Source: Corythucha ciliata
Lineage: Eukaryota > Arthropoda > Insecta > Hemiptera > Tingidae
Length of the DNA: 64,000 nucleotides
NCBI GenBank assembly: GCA_038030265.1
Contig: CM075940.1
Location: forward strand, 2,046,001 to 2,110,000
Direction: 5' to 3'
This document shows positions 20,970 through 31,384 of this stretch, one piece after another; position 1 is the stretch's first letter, and each line of letters starts with the position of its first letter. The position numbers were made by a program, and so were the translations under genes. The notes beneath the pieces were generated by a model. It saw only the letters and a list, made by a program, of their open reading frames with translations. It ran no database searches and was not told the origin of the DNA.

Positions 20970-23164
20970 TCTAGAACAGTGGAAAAATAATATGAAGAAT
21001 TCAGAAGAGGAACGGAAGAGAAAGAAGCGTGAGTAGGATAAGATGAGAAGAGAACAAATGAAAAACGACCCCGTTAAAGCTGAGCAAATGAAAGAAGAGG
21101 AGAGGAAGAAATATAAAAAGAAACTGGAGACTAAACAGGTGGGTGTACGTATATTTTTTAGTTTCCCGTTAACTGGAGGTATCCTACATAAGTGTTACTC
21201 GTACGTTTTACTGGCAAAAAAGTGACGCTGTTTTGGTTGCTCCAAAATGTAATTTTGTATACCTAATAGGTACGTTTGTTTTGATCCGTATTTTCGCAGA
21301 TAAAACTGGCCAAGGACATGACACCGCGGGAACTGAGGTCGAAGAGAAAATTATGGAGGGAGAAGTTTCGGAAGTGGTACACTAATAAGAAGAGCATGGT
21401 TGCTGCCATCCAACCACCTGTAACGCCTGCATCAACTCCATCAGAACTGGCTTCATCATCGAGTATGATGACTCCCCGTGCGCAGCACATTGCATCCATC
21501 GCGAAGCGACGAGTATGGAGGAACCAAAAACTACTACAGAAAAAGGTAAAGGTTCTTCAAGAGGAAAATGACAAATTGAGACGAACGTCGGGAACGCTCA
21601 GAAAACGAATTTACCGGCAGGAAATCAAACATAAAGCCAAATCCAATGGTTCTGAATCATCTCCCCGTAAAATCGTTGACGACCTCATAAATCATGGTTG
21701 TTTGAAAACAATTCGACGGAAGCTTCTGGTTGGGGAAAGTGTGAACCGCGGGCTGAGAAAAACTTACCACGGGATGGACCAAAGGGAAAAGGCAATATTC
21801 CGCAATCGATTCCATCAGAACTCAAAATTTATGAAAAAATACAAATTGCTGAATCAGATGAACTTCATATCATCTAAACTGTTTTACCAAAATTTTGTGC
21901 ATCGTTCTAACAATCGGATCTTCAGAAATCGTTGCAATCGACTGACCGACCAAGTGAAGAGAGACGTTACTGAATTCTTTGAGGAAGATGAAAACAGCGC
22001 CCTTTGCCCTTATGCCCGGGGAAAAAAGACTGCGTCACGAGGAAGGGGGTAAAAAAACAGAAACGTTATCTCACAGGGAGTTTGAAGAAACTTCATCAAA
22101 AATTTTGCGACAACCACGTGTACAAAATGAGCTACGCGGTGTTCTGCAAGTTGAGGCCTTTTTGGGTTGTCACTCCAAAAGTAACAGACAGGGATACGTG
22201 CATTTGCAAAACACACGAAAATATTAAAGAACTGGCATCGGCACTTCACAAAAATAATGTGACATATTCCGCCGACATCGACGACATTGTGAGCAGCGTT
22301 TGCTGCGATAGGAGCAGCAGTTCCTGCCTGGAAAGAAAGTGCAGTAGTTGCAAAGACCTGTTGGTTTCCTATCAGCAATTTCAAGACGGTGAAATTGAGT
22401 TTAAACAGTGGGTGACCAAAACAGAGACTTTCAGAAGCAAGAAGAGTACCACTGATACGAAAACAGCCAAGCATGTTGTTAAGGACCACATCAAATCGAC
22501 CTTTCTCGAAACTGTTGATTTATTCGAGAAAAAACTGAGAGAGTTCATGATTCACGAATCGGTTGTGATTCATCAGTTCAGGTCAATCCGCTATTTGAAA
22601 TCCCGATTGCTGGCAAATGAGGTGCTTATTCACTCCGACTTTTTGGAAAATTACAACACGAAATACGGCCGTGAAATTCAATCGGTTCATTTTGGTGGTA
22701 GCCGAAAACAAATCACGCTCCACACGGTACAAATTTATTTCAAGAAATCGGCGTGCGATCCAAGCTCCTCACAATCATTTTGCACCCTGTCCGAGAGCCT
22801 GGAGCATGGACCTGCAGCCGTCTGGGCGCACTTGAAGCCAGTCTTTGGATTCATCAAAGCCAATCTACCACAGGTCGATACCTTCCACTTCCTCTCCGAC
22901 TCTCCAGCTACGCAGTATCGGAATAAATCGATATTTTTCCTAATCGCCCAAGTCCTAAAGAAGGCCGCAGGAGCTCAGGTTGCGACCTGGAATTACTCCG
23001 CCCCAGGCCACGGCAAAGGAGCCGTCGATGGAATCGGTGGGTGTCTCAAGAGGACTGCAGACAGGTTAGTGGCTAATGGAAAGGACCTAAACTCATTCTC
23101 AGCATTTTCTTGGAGTCTTACAGAAGATATCATATATATCACATCTAATTTTCGTTTCAAATAA
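20970..23164 (+). pseudogene. Sola-like DDE transposase, frameshifted
   Basis: An N-terminal exon up to 21138 is charged (REQMKNDPVKAEQMKEEERK) and contains a TAG near 21034. A GT..AG intron (21139-21299) follows, then the main exon from 21300: MTPRELRSKRKLWREKFRKW, a coiled coil (LQKKVKVLQEENDKLRR), and a core. A one-base frameshift near 22000 leads into LCPGKKDCVTRKG, CICKTHENIKEL and a CCxxxxxxC segment, then catalytic-type blocks HSDFLENYNTKYGREIQSVH, FLSDSPATQYRNKS and NYSAPGHGKGAVDGIGG. The DxxENY, SDxPxxQ and HGKGxxDGxGG series is characteristic of this transposase group. It ends soon after the last block, so the C-terminus may be lost or spliced. Confidence 0.75.
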
Positions 23165-23524
23165 TTTTAATGAGATATCATGTTTAAATTATTTTCGTTC
23201 ATTGTGATACCTACTTTCATTCATAAAAAAATTATAAAACTTACCATTTTAACATTATTATTCGAATAATACAAAATATTTTCAAATGTGCAATAAAACA
23301 TTAACTCAACATTCGAATAATTTCTGAATACATAATCGTCGCTGAAATGGCAACACCAGCTATCTCAAATTTTCAGCTGCCACGTCTGCTGACTTTTAGC
23401 TGATTCTGTAATCTGGATACTTGTTAAGGAAATATACGAAATAAGCTAAAAAGCAGCTTGTGTTGCCCATTCAGCGACAATAGTACATAAATGCATATTT
23501 TTAATCGTTAATTCTGAGTGATTC

Positions 23525-23589
23525 CTATCTCCCTCACCTACGATTTTCACTCACTTCTATCTCCCTCACTAGCTCTCTATCTCCCTCAC
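23525..23589. repeat. Right cluster of CTATCTCCCTCAC motifs
   Basis: Three exact copies stand at 23525, 23557 and 23577, all in the same strand sense as most left-end copies, within 250 bp of the right terminal repeat. Confidence 0.8.
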
Positions 23590-23773
23590 TTTCCAATTTT
23601 AGCAATTTCCAATTTTATCGCAAAATACACATGTTTATGATTGCGTCATTGTCTTGGAGTTACTTAAGGACCTCCCTGAACACAACTTGATAAAAAAAAG
23701 TTTCAAAATATGGGTTTTAATATTGACAGAGAGGCTGTTCTCAAATTCCCTACTTTCGGAGAATGACCCACGT

Positions 23774-24200
23774 ATGTTTCACGTAAGGGGTAGTTGTGGA
23801 TGGCGGGTGGTTAGCATGAATCTTGTGGACCCTGTTCAGTGCACGCCGTTCTGCAATCCGTGGTTTTGGTTTGTTTATGTTGTACACTTAGTTGTATAAT
23901 TTTAGCGGCATCGTGGTTCCGTGCTTCTCTCCTGTAATAGACAGTTTTCTACCCTTTTCGCCGGCACGATGAATTATTTAATTTTTAATTGTATTTGTTC
24001 TTAAAACAGTCATTTTGGTTTACGAACTGCTACTTACTGCCTATGATTTTTGTTTTTACTTAGTTACATGATATTTGTGAATTATTTTGCTATGCATGAG
24101 TTATTTTGCTGGTGTAATGTTTTTCGTCTTGTTAATTTATCTGCTACTTTATTTTTAGGGTTTAGGATTTCATTTTCTTCTCCTCCTTCCAAAATAGAAG
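23774..24200. repeat. Duplicated intron, copy 2 (right part)
   Basis: This continues the intron repeat that was split by the transposon; it aligns with 19205-19600 through GTGCTTCTCTCCTGTAATA and CAGTTTTCTACCC. No exon was recognised after it before 24440. Confidence 0.7.
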
Positions 24201-24439
24201 CCTGAATCCTAAAAATAAATCATCAACTACGTACTACGGCTTAAAACTCAGTAAAATTACTGATGACACTAATTTTCATATGCATGTGACGAAGGGATAA
24301 CCTTTAAGGGGTCCATACACGCACAATAATTATTGCGTGCGCAATGAACGTGTGCAATATTTTGACGTTTACCCTACACATTCAATATATTGCGTAATAT
24401 TTGGATTTTTCTTGATGTTTTCAAATGGTTTGCACAATA

Positions 24440-25090
24440 CAGGGTGGAAGGGGATAAGTGTGACAAAAATGTTTGGGTGACACATTGAATTCCATTCCAA
24501 GGATAGCTTTGGATGTGGTTTTATACCTTTTAACGTGTTAAAATAACAAGGATTGATCGAATTTTTCAGGTCAAAACAAGCGATTTTGAATAGAAAAAAC
24601 ATTATTTTCTCACCAAAAAATGGTCATTTCTGACGAAAACTCGCCAATCAACTAAGAAAACACTTATAACAATTTTTGTAAAGGACACTTTGAAGATGTT
24701 TTTCTGAATCACGGATTGTCCGTACACTCAGATTTTGCGTAAACAAACGGGGACTGATTTTTTTTGAAAAAAAAAAAAAATCCCCGATTTGCACGACTCT
24801 GAGCCGCATTTAAGGGCACATAAAATAGTTAACGTTTATCGAAAATGGATATTCCTGACAGAAAATAGTGTGTTCTTTCTGAATCCATCACCAAAAGTTG
24901 CAAAAATTCAAATTGAATGCGAGTTTCTCGCAGTTAGTTTAAAAAAATGGTGTAAGCCTTAAAAATCGTTAGAAAACCCATATCTCGACGGGTTTTGATT
25001 TTCGGATCATGGTGTATATGGTGATTTCGGTCGCAAATGAGGCCTACTATCACCCAAAAATTTTTGTCACACTTATCGCCTTCCACCCTG
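24440..25090. mobile_element. MITE, CAGGGTGGAAGG ends, TA duplication
   Basis: CAGGGTGGAAGGGGATAAGT (24440) and its inverse, ending CTTCCACCCTG (25090), are flanked by TA. The interior from about 24590 is homologous to the right arm of the foldback at 2860-3358. Both are probably non-autonomous Tc1/mariner-type elements of one family; this one is smaller. Confidence 0.8.
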
Positions 25091-25969
25091 TATATTGATT
25101 ATATTGATTATACCTGTATGGGCCGCATGAAGTTGCCCATTTATAACTAAATATTTTATATTCCATGTAGTATTGTTTTGCAAGTTTTACCAGATTTTTC
25201 GCTTTGATCATGACCTTTTGAAGAATATGCGGGTTCCTAATTTTACCTGCGAGCATAAGACCATCGAAATAACACGTTAAAGGCGGGACGCACTTGAGAA
25301 GCCGACATTGCTGCCCAGGCAATGCACAAATACTTCATCCTTCAGGTGATTTCTGTATGAAACTTCATCTGAATAATGTAACGGTAAAACTTGGCTTCAA
25401 TGTAATAGTAATGCTTCATCCTCTGCGTTAAGGAGACATTGAACCAAAATTTTCCAGTGCTCGTTTGCCAATTCTTGGACCAATGCCGGATCCAGTACAA
25501 CAAGAGGTCATAAGTGCCCGGACAAGTTTTTGGATCGAATTTCAACAATTCTCCCATCTTTCAAGTCCATGAAATCCTTTCTAAGCGCCGTAATCGCAAC
25601 TTTCGCCCTTCCCCCCCCCCCCCTCCAATATTATCTTCAGCCAACGATCTTGAAATTCTCAGATACCTAATATTTTTGATCGCAGAACATTGTTTGAACC
25701 CAATCTGGCATAAATGAAAACTGACATTCATGGCTCGAAAGTAGAAAAATAAGAATCCTACACAAATCGTCTAAAAATAAGACCTCCGATTATTAAAGAG
25801 TAACTTTGGTGGAATTATACCAAATTTTTATGAACATCATTGTGCACACTTGTCTGAGGTTTTTGGACTGTGGGTCATATATGACTCAATTGCACAACAC
25901 AGAAATACTGCTAATCAGAATAACGTTCAATTATATTTTTTCATCAGGCATGGACACCCAAATTCACCA
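25091..25969. other. Non-coding, nothing recognised
   Basis: Short open frames on both strands (for example 25342-25557 minus) have no recognisable domain. A C-rich run lies at 25608-25624. Confidence 0.4.
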
Positions 25970-27963
25970 TCAAAGACACAGGTCAGTGTCACGGTTTCAA
26001 AAGGTATCCTGAAGTCCAGAATTCCTGGAGTGTTGAAACTGCAGACGGCAGTCGTCGTCGGAATATCAGTATAATTTCACCCAGGTGATGAACTGACGTA
26101 TTATATAACAGGAAGAATTCAGAGTCGAAGGATTAGTTAGACGAATTCACGTCGGACACGAATTGGCTTTGTTTGAATTGGTCAATTGTAGTCTCCTGGA
26201 TTACGGATATAAATTTTTGGAGAAACTTGACCCAACCCAGAGAGCAATGAGTCTTATAAACCAGACGGTGGTTGGAGCCTCTATTTCGACCAATTTTGAT
26301 TCAACAGCAACTTCTAATGCTGACGGTCAGGTGGTTAAGCAGGCGGAAATCTTTGTCGCTTTCTATTTCCAGGTGCCAAAGTTTTTTAACCTAACTTCCG
26401 TCAACCAAGTTGGTGATGTGATTTTCTTCGTCAGACGTGGAAGACGGCAATGTGATGGAAGTATTTAACAAACAGTTTTTCAAAATTTTCAGCAGATGAC
26501 TGACATCTGGGAAAACTTGTTTATTGTGATCGTTCCACACGAAATGCGATCGTCTGTAGCCGTCTTTGTTGGCTTCATTGTTATGGAAACTCCTGAAACT
26601 CACATTTTTCCCACCCATATCTGACGTTACGCTTACAATTCGTAGGCCGCAATCCTCGACAAATTTAATGACTTCAAACACGAACTCACTTAAATGTGTT
26701 GCACCAGTGGTTACGCCCGTCACATGACAGGCAACGTCCTGTTTCCACGGTGTTTTCACTCCAACTAAAGAAAAAGACGAGACACTGGTCAGTTTGATGG
26801 TTTCAAACCGTGTCTTGAAGTCCAGAATTCCTGGAGTGTTGAAACTGCAGACGGCAGTCGTCGTCGGAATATAAGTATAATTTCACCCAGGTGATGAACT
26901 GACGTATTATATAACAGGAAGAATTCAGAGTCGAAGGATTAGTTAGACGAATTCACGTCGGACACGAATTGGCTTTGTTTGAATTGGTCAATTGTAGTCT
27001 CCTGGATTACGGTTATAAATTTTTGGAGAAACTTGACCCAGAGAGCAATGAGTCTTATAAACCAGACGGTGGTTGGAGCCTCTATTTCGACCAATTTTGA
27101 TTCAACAGCAACTTCTAATGCTGACGCCGTTTTTTTGGAGAAACTTGACCCAGAGAGCAATGAGTCTTATAAACCAGACGGTGGTTGGAGCCTCTATTTC
27201 GACCAATTTTGATTCAACAGCAACTTCTAATGCTGACGCCGTTTTTTTGGAGAAACTTGACCCAGAGAGCAATGAGTCTTATAAACCAGACGGTGGTTGG
27301 AGCCTCTATTTCGACCAATTTTGATTTTGATTCAACAGCAACTTCTAATGCTGACGCCGTTTTTTTGGAGAAACATCTAACCGCCGGTCCCGCATTCATT
27401 TTTTCGAAGTTCGTTGGGTATAAATCCTTGTGCTTCAGGTGGTTAAGCAGGCGGAAATCTTTGTCGCTTTCTATTTCCAGGTGCCAAAGTTTTTTAACCT
27501 AACTTCCGTCAACCAAGTTGGTGATGTGATTTTCTTCGTCAGACGTGGAAGACGGCAATGTGATGGAAGTATTTAACAAACAGTTTTTCAAAATTTTCAG
27601 CAGATGACTGACATCTGGGAAAACTTGTTTATTGTGATCGTTCCACACGAAATGCGATCGTCTGTAGCCGTCTTTGTTGGCTTCATTGTTATGGAAACTC
27701 CTGAAACTCACATTTTTCCCACCCATATCTGACGTTACGCTTACAATTCGTAGGCCGCAATCCTCGACAAATTTAATGACTTCAAACACGAACTCACTTA
27801 AATGTGTTGCACCAGTGGTTACGCCCGTCACATGACAGGCAACGTCCTGTTTCCACGGTGTTTTCACTCCAACTAAAGAAAAAGACGAGACACTGGTCAG
27901 TTTGATGGTTTCAAACCGTGTCTTGAAGTCAGGATTCTCTCCTGAGACTCCTGTCTCTGGCAT
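25970..27963 (-). pseudogene. P-element-like transposase, rearranged fragments
   Basis: On the minus strand 27861-27499 reads TPWKQDVACHVTGVTTGATH, VVEDCGLRI-like sequence, VSVTSDMGGKNVSF and FPDVSHLLKILKNCLL. The DMG and DxxHLLKNL blocks mark the P-element/THAP9 transposase core. A second, almost identical copy is at 26759-26391. Downstream pieces (SKLVEIEAPTTVWFIRLIAL, FITVIQETTIDQFKQSQFVS) follow each. The order of pieces is not that of a normal gene: FETIKLTSVSS, which lies near the C-terminus in the plus-strand copy, precedes TPWKQ here. This fits tandem duplication of a middle-to-tail unit. No full gene remains. Confidence 0.75.
27025..27366. repeat. 112-bp tandem triplication
   Basis: Units begin GGAGAAACTTGACCCAGAGA at 27025, 27137 and 27249, with spacing 112, 112 and 118 (the third gains GATTTT). 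The second P-like copy at 26219 has a single unit. The 118-bp unit keeps the frame change small, but no long frame results. Confidence 0.85.
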
Positions 27964-27971
27964 ATACTATA

Positions 27972-28131
27972 GGGGTATTCATGAAAAATGTTAAACCTTG
28001 TATTTGTTATTTGCTAAATTCCGAACAGATGGGTAAGGCCATAGAAACGGAGAAACTGAACACAAAAAATACGAAATAACAGGGTTTACGTCGATAACAT
28101 ATGTTAAACTTCAGAGCATGAATACCCCTTG
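27972..28131. repeat. Small MITE, GGGGTATTCATG ends
   Basis: GGGGTATTCATG (27972) and CATGAATACCCC (28119) are inverse, and the inner ATGTTAAAC and TGTTAAAC-type blocks also recur. About 160 bp, no coding sequence. The target duplication is unclear. Confidence 0.6.
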
Positions 28132-28429
28132 TGACTGATTATCTGACGCTGTTCAGCCTCTTTTTTAATATGTCTAAATCCTTGCCGTCAGATTGGGTTC
28201 ATAATATTGTTCATAATATACAAGTCTACATATAAATATGATTTCGCGAGGCAATCAAAGTAAAAAAAGTAATACACTGCTGGTGACAACATATCAATCA
28301 ACGTGTATCAATGACATCATATCAATTGATCATTATCCGGAAAGGAATCTTCGAAAGTTCCTACTGTACTGATACATTACATAGTCCAGGAATTGTAACT
28401 AAAAACTCGTCAGTCGCACTCATGTCCTT
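28132..28429. other. Non-coding, nothing recognised
   Basis: AT-rich spacer between the small MITE and the gypsy fragment. No gene or repeat was seen. Confidence 0.4.
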
Positions 28430-29217
28430 ATCTAGCTGGATCATTTGGTACGACCACGCCCATCTACCACCCCCAGGAGGCCAACCCGGTGGAACGAGCA
28501 AACCAAGAGATTAAAAAACAACTACGGATCCATCTTCAACACCGCCCCCACGGAAAATGGGAGGAAAAAATACCTGAACTCCTGGGGCAACTAAGAAGAA
28601 GAAAAACCCGGGAAACAGGGAAAACACCGGCTGAAGCTTTCCTGGGGAGAAACATCAAGGGACCGGGAGAATGGGACCTCCCTCCCCCGCCAACAAGCGA
28701 AGTAAATGCCGCCATCGCGGAAGGGGAGACGGTGTATACCAGGAATCACCCCCTCTCCTCCAGAAGTAACAAATTCGCAGCCGGCTTGGCGCCCAGGTGG
28801 AGGGGACCCCTCACCATAACAAAACAAGTCGGGAAGAATACCGTAATATGAAATGACGGTGACAAGGTCAGCCTCGCCGACATTAAGAAAAGAAAGGTAC
28901 AAAGGGCCCCAAAGTTATCGCCCATATTGCCGATAAATGAAACAAATAAACCCGTGAGGAGGGGGAAAAACATCCCCAAAACGACTTTTCTTAATAAATG
29001 CCGTGACCAACGAAGAATCAGTCCTATGCACGATGTCGACGCTGCCAGAACAGTTGCAGCTATCATCCGACTCCGAGGTGATCCCGGAGAAGAGTACGCC
29101 ACCACGGGAGCGAAAACGAACCACCACCGGCACCCGGAGGTCAAGAAGTCGAACGAACTCGCCAACGGGCCATCGCCGAGGCCGTCACGGTTCGCAAAGC
29201 CACTCGACCCCAAATAA
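28430..29217 (+). pseudogene. Gypsy integrase 3' part, interrupted by TGA
   Basis: The frame enters with GSFGTTTPIYHPQEANPVER and continues ANQEIKKQLRIHLQ, TGKTPAEAFLGRNIKGPGEW, RNHPLSSRSNKFAAGLAPRW and RGPLTITKQVGKNTVI. This is the end of the catalytic core (Glu in PVERANQ) and the C-terminal barrel of a Ty3/gypsy integrase. TGA at 28849-28851 stands where Trp is expected (KNTVI then NDGDKVSLADIKKR). The same frame then runs open to 29217. Everything upstream of the last third of integrase is missing. It differs from the fragment at 7393. Confidence 0.8.
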
Positions 29218-29585
29218 TCACAAGCGTCGTACGACGCCCGTCACAACTCGATGGGGCCAAAGTAGCGGCGAGACACGCCACCCCCCTCGGTCGCCCCGCC
29301 CCTGGAACCGGACCGGAACCGCTCTTGCCAGTGGGAGGCCCCCGGTTCATCTGGACGCTCCCGCTCGACTTAACGGGAATCACCGCATGTCGCTCCCTGC
29401 CGTACGAGGTCCGGCTAATAGAGAACCGGGTCGGACTCAAGTTCAGACACACTGACCCATTCGAAGTGTGGGTCCCGGAGGAGTGGGTGATACCACACGG
29501 CAGTCCGCCGCACACCCACATCCAAGCTATCAACAGGAGGGAGGTGACGTTCGCGTCGCCTAGCCGCTCGCAACCGCCAGTTTGA
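29003..29585 (+). pseudogene. Downstream ORF of the gypsy element, unknown
   Basis: Overlapping the integrase tail, one frame reads MSTLPEQLQLSSDSEVIPEK and an Arg/Ser/Thr-rich stretch. Another frame, from about 29139 to 29585, reads RAIAEAVTVRKATRPQ, GPRFIWTLPLDLTGITACRS, LPYEVRLIENRVGLKFRHTD and FEVWVPEEWVIPHG. The two probably belonged to one product with a frameshift between them. Its place between pol and the LTR is where some gypsy elements carry a third gene, but I see no signal peptide, membrane segment or known fold, so I assign no function. Confidence 0.45.
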
Positions 29586-29960
29586 ACAACAGGGACGAGG
29601 AAAAAGGAAGAATTATTTATTTTATTTTTGTAAAGAAGCAAAACTACCTTTTATTAAAAAAAAATAATAATAATAACAATAGTAGTAACAATAATAATTT
29701 TGTAAACCACCGGCGTTTCTTTTTTATGAAATTTTATCCCTGGGGATCGGCTGGGGGGGGAGGATGACGTCGGATAATTAATTCCGCTAACAATTAATTA
29801 TGTAAGTCGCCCCTTTCAGGGGAAAAAAATTTTCCAAGACATCCCTACAGAAAAAAAAGGGAGCCCTCCAGGTGGGGGAAAAGTTGGAAAGGGGACCACC
29901 CAACGGTCAACCCACTGAGCCACCCGGGCGGGTGGGAGTGGGTGGAATCCACCCACCGCC

Positions 29961-29967
29961 TATATAA
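29961..29967 (+). promoter_or_regulatory. Candidate LTR TATA box
   Basis: TATATAA lies in CGCCTATATAACCAGAGCG, about 200 bp into the proposed LTR, where an LTR core promoter is expected. No transcription start can be fixed. Confidence 0.5.
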
Positions 29968-30377
29968 CCAGAGCGCCGGCACTCGACCCCGAGTAGCCGG
30001 GAAAGACCCCAGCAACCTGGACCAGATCTTCAGCCTGCAATTGGACCACTCGACTGGGAAACAGTACGACCCTCCAGCGGCTTCAACGACTGGGAACTCC
30101 AGAACCCACGACGATCTGGAAGTACAACAGCGACGACGCAGTCTTCCTGAAGCGAAGGATCGCTCACCAAAAATCACGCCGTACGGGAAAACGTCCAGCG
30201 GTCAATTGAGACGACTCTTGACTGTTCGTGACGTCACACCCTACCAAGGCATCCACGGGCAAAGCCTATTGGGAACCTTTCCGACCCTTCAGTGATTCGA
30301 TCCTGACCGGTTGGTATAAGGCTGACCCTGACCGAGGCCTCTTACCCCGTTTTGTTTTTTTTTCTGACCAGGGGGAC

Positions 30378-30870
30378 GGATAACCTTACGGGAACTTTCC
30401 AAGCTCTACTCCGTTGAGAAGACTCCGGACGCTTGTTGAAGTGGACACCGCCCCTGGCTCAAGTCGTCCCAAACCGGACGCACAGATCCAAGTAAATCGG
30501 ACGGATAACCTTACGGGAACCTTCCAAGCTCTACTCCGTGGAGAAGACTCCGGACACTTGTTGAAGGAAAACCCTATTGGGGATTAGACCGTCATTATTT
30601 TAAGTCGTCAGTGACATGACGCATATATCAAAATCGAACAGCCGGATAACCCTACGGGAACCTTCCAAGCTCGTTGAGAAGACTCCGGACGCTTGTTGAA
30701 GGAAAACCCTATTGTGGATTAGACCGTCACTGTTAAAGTCGTCATACACCTGACGCAGCTATACAACCGGACCAGCAGGATAACCTTACGGGAACCTTCC
30801 AAGCTCTACTCCGTTGAGAAGACTCCGGACGCTTGTTGAAGTGGAAACCCTATTGTGGACCTGACCACCG
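30378..30870 (+). repeat. Four tandem repeats inside the LTR
   Basis: GGATAACCTTACGGGAAC and the linked AAGACTCCGGACGCTTGTTG start at 30378, 30503, 30644 and 30778 (spacing 125, 141, 134). The third lacks CTACTCC. A further AAGACTCCGG is at 30897. They lie downstream of the TATA box, so they would fall in the transcript. Confidence 0.85.
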
Positions 30871-31281
30871 ATAGGCATCCGTGCCAAAACCGTAGAGAAG
30901 ACTCCGGTTATTCTTTTTATTCATTCCCCTAACCTCGGTGGAGCTTGATAGATACTACGGGGCTTAGCGACACTTGTGTCTGCCCCAGAATTCATCGAGT
31001 AAGACCGATCCTGTCCGAACCTTTCCCTGTCCTTGCCGAACCCGGCGAAGAAGAAACTACGGACAGCACCAAAGGACGCTAACGGACCGTTAGCTCGACA
31101 TGAGGATCTGCAGCAGCGCGAAGGGACGCTACCAGACCGATAGTCGCGAATTCCACGCACCGGAACGACCAGAAACCATTAAAGAAAAGAATTGTTATTA
31201 CTTTTTCCGAAACAAAAGTTGTAAATCAGTTGTATTATATTGAGAATATATTGGGGCCTGTTACCCAAAGCAAACAACAGG

Positions 31282-31350
31282 TGGCGACCGTTAATTTCTT
31301 GCATCTTCAACCCTCATCTTCGGGTCGTCCGAACGACCCCCATTAAGCCA
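31282..31350 (+). promoter_or_regulatory. Primer-binding-site-like sequence after the LTR
   Basis: TGGCGACCGTTAA begins two bases after the LTR end. A primer site belongs after a 5' LTR, yet here it follows an LTR that has pol sequence upstream. This suggests a tandem LTR-internal-LTR arrangement of which only about 70 bp of the second interior is left before P-like sequence resumes. Confidence 0.45.
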
Positions 31351-31384
31351 CACCGCGTCATGTTTTCTAAATACTTCCATCACA

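Larger units (their letters stand above)
19819..23769 (+). mobile_element. Sola-like DNA transposon, 27-bp perfect TIRs
   Basis: GGGTCATTCTCCGAAAGTAG plus GGAATTT at 19819-19845 is repeated exactly in inverse at 23743-23769. ACGT flanks both sides (19815-19818, 23770-23773); because ACGT is its own inverse it could instead be part of the TIR. The flanks join to restore the intron repeat also seen at 19180. A 4-bp duplication and GGG ends fit the Sola superfamily as I know it. The transposase is frameshifted, so the copy is not autonomous now. Confidence 0.8.
29765..31279 (+). mobile_element. Gypsy LTR, about 1.5 kb
   Basis: A purine tract GGCTGGGGGGGGAGGA precedes TGACGTCGG (29765). The block ends CAAACAACA (31279) and is followed by GG and then TGGCGACCGTTAA, which resembles a tRNA-type primer binding site. 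Inside are a TATA box (29961) and four tandem repeats (30378-30860). The limits rest on these signals, since no second LTR copy is in the window. Confidence 0.6.

Noticed and set aside
22010..22489. 159-codon minus-strand frame
   Set aside because: Antisense to the Sola-like transposase; no domain.
30378..30870. Regularly spaced repeats considered as a CRISPR array
   Set aside because: Units are 125-140 bp with variable unlike-length segments, inside an LTR of a eukaryotic genome.
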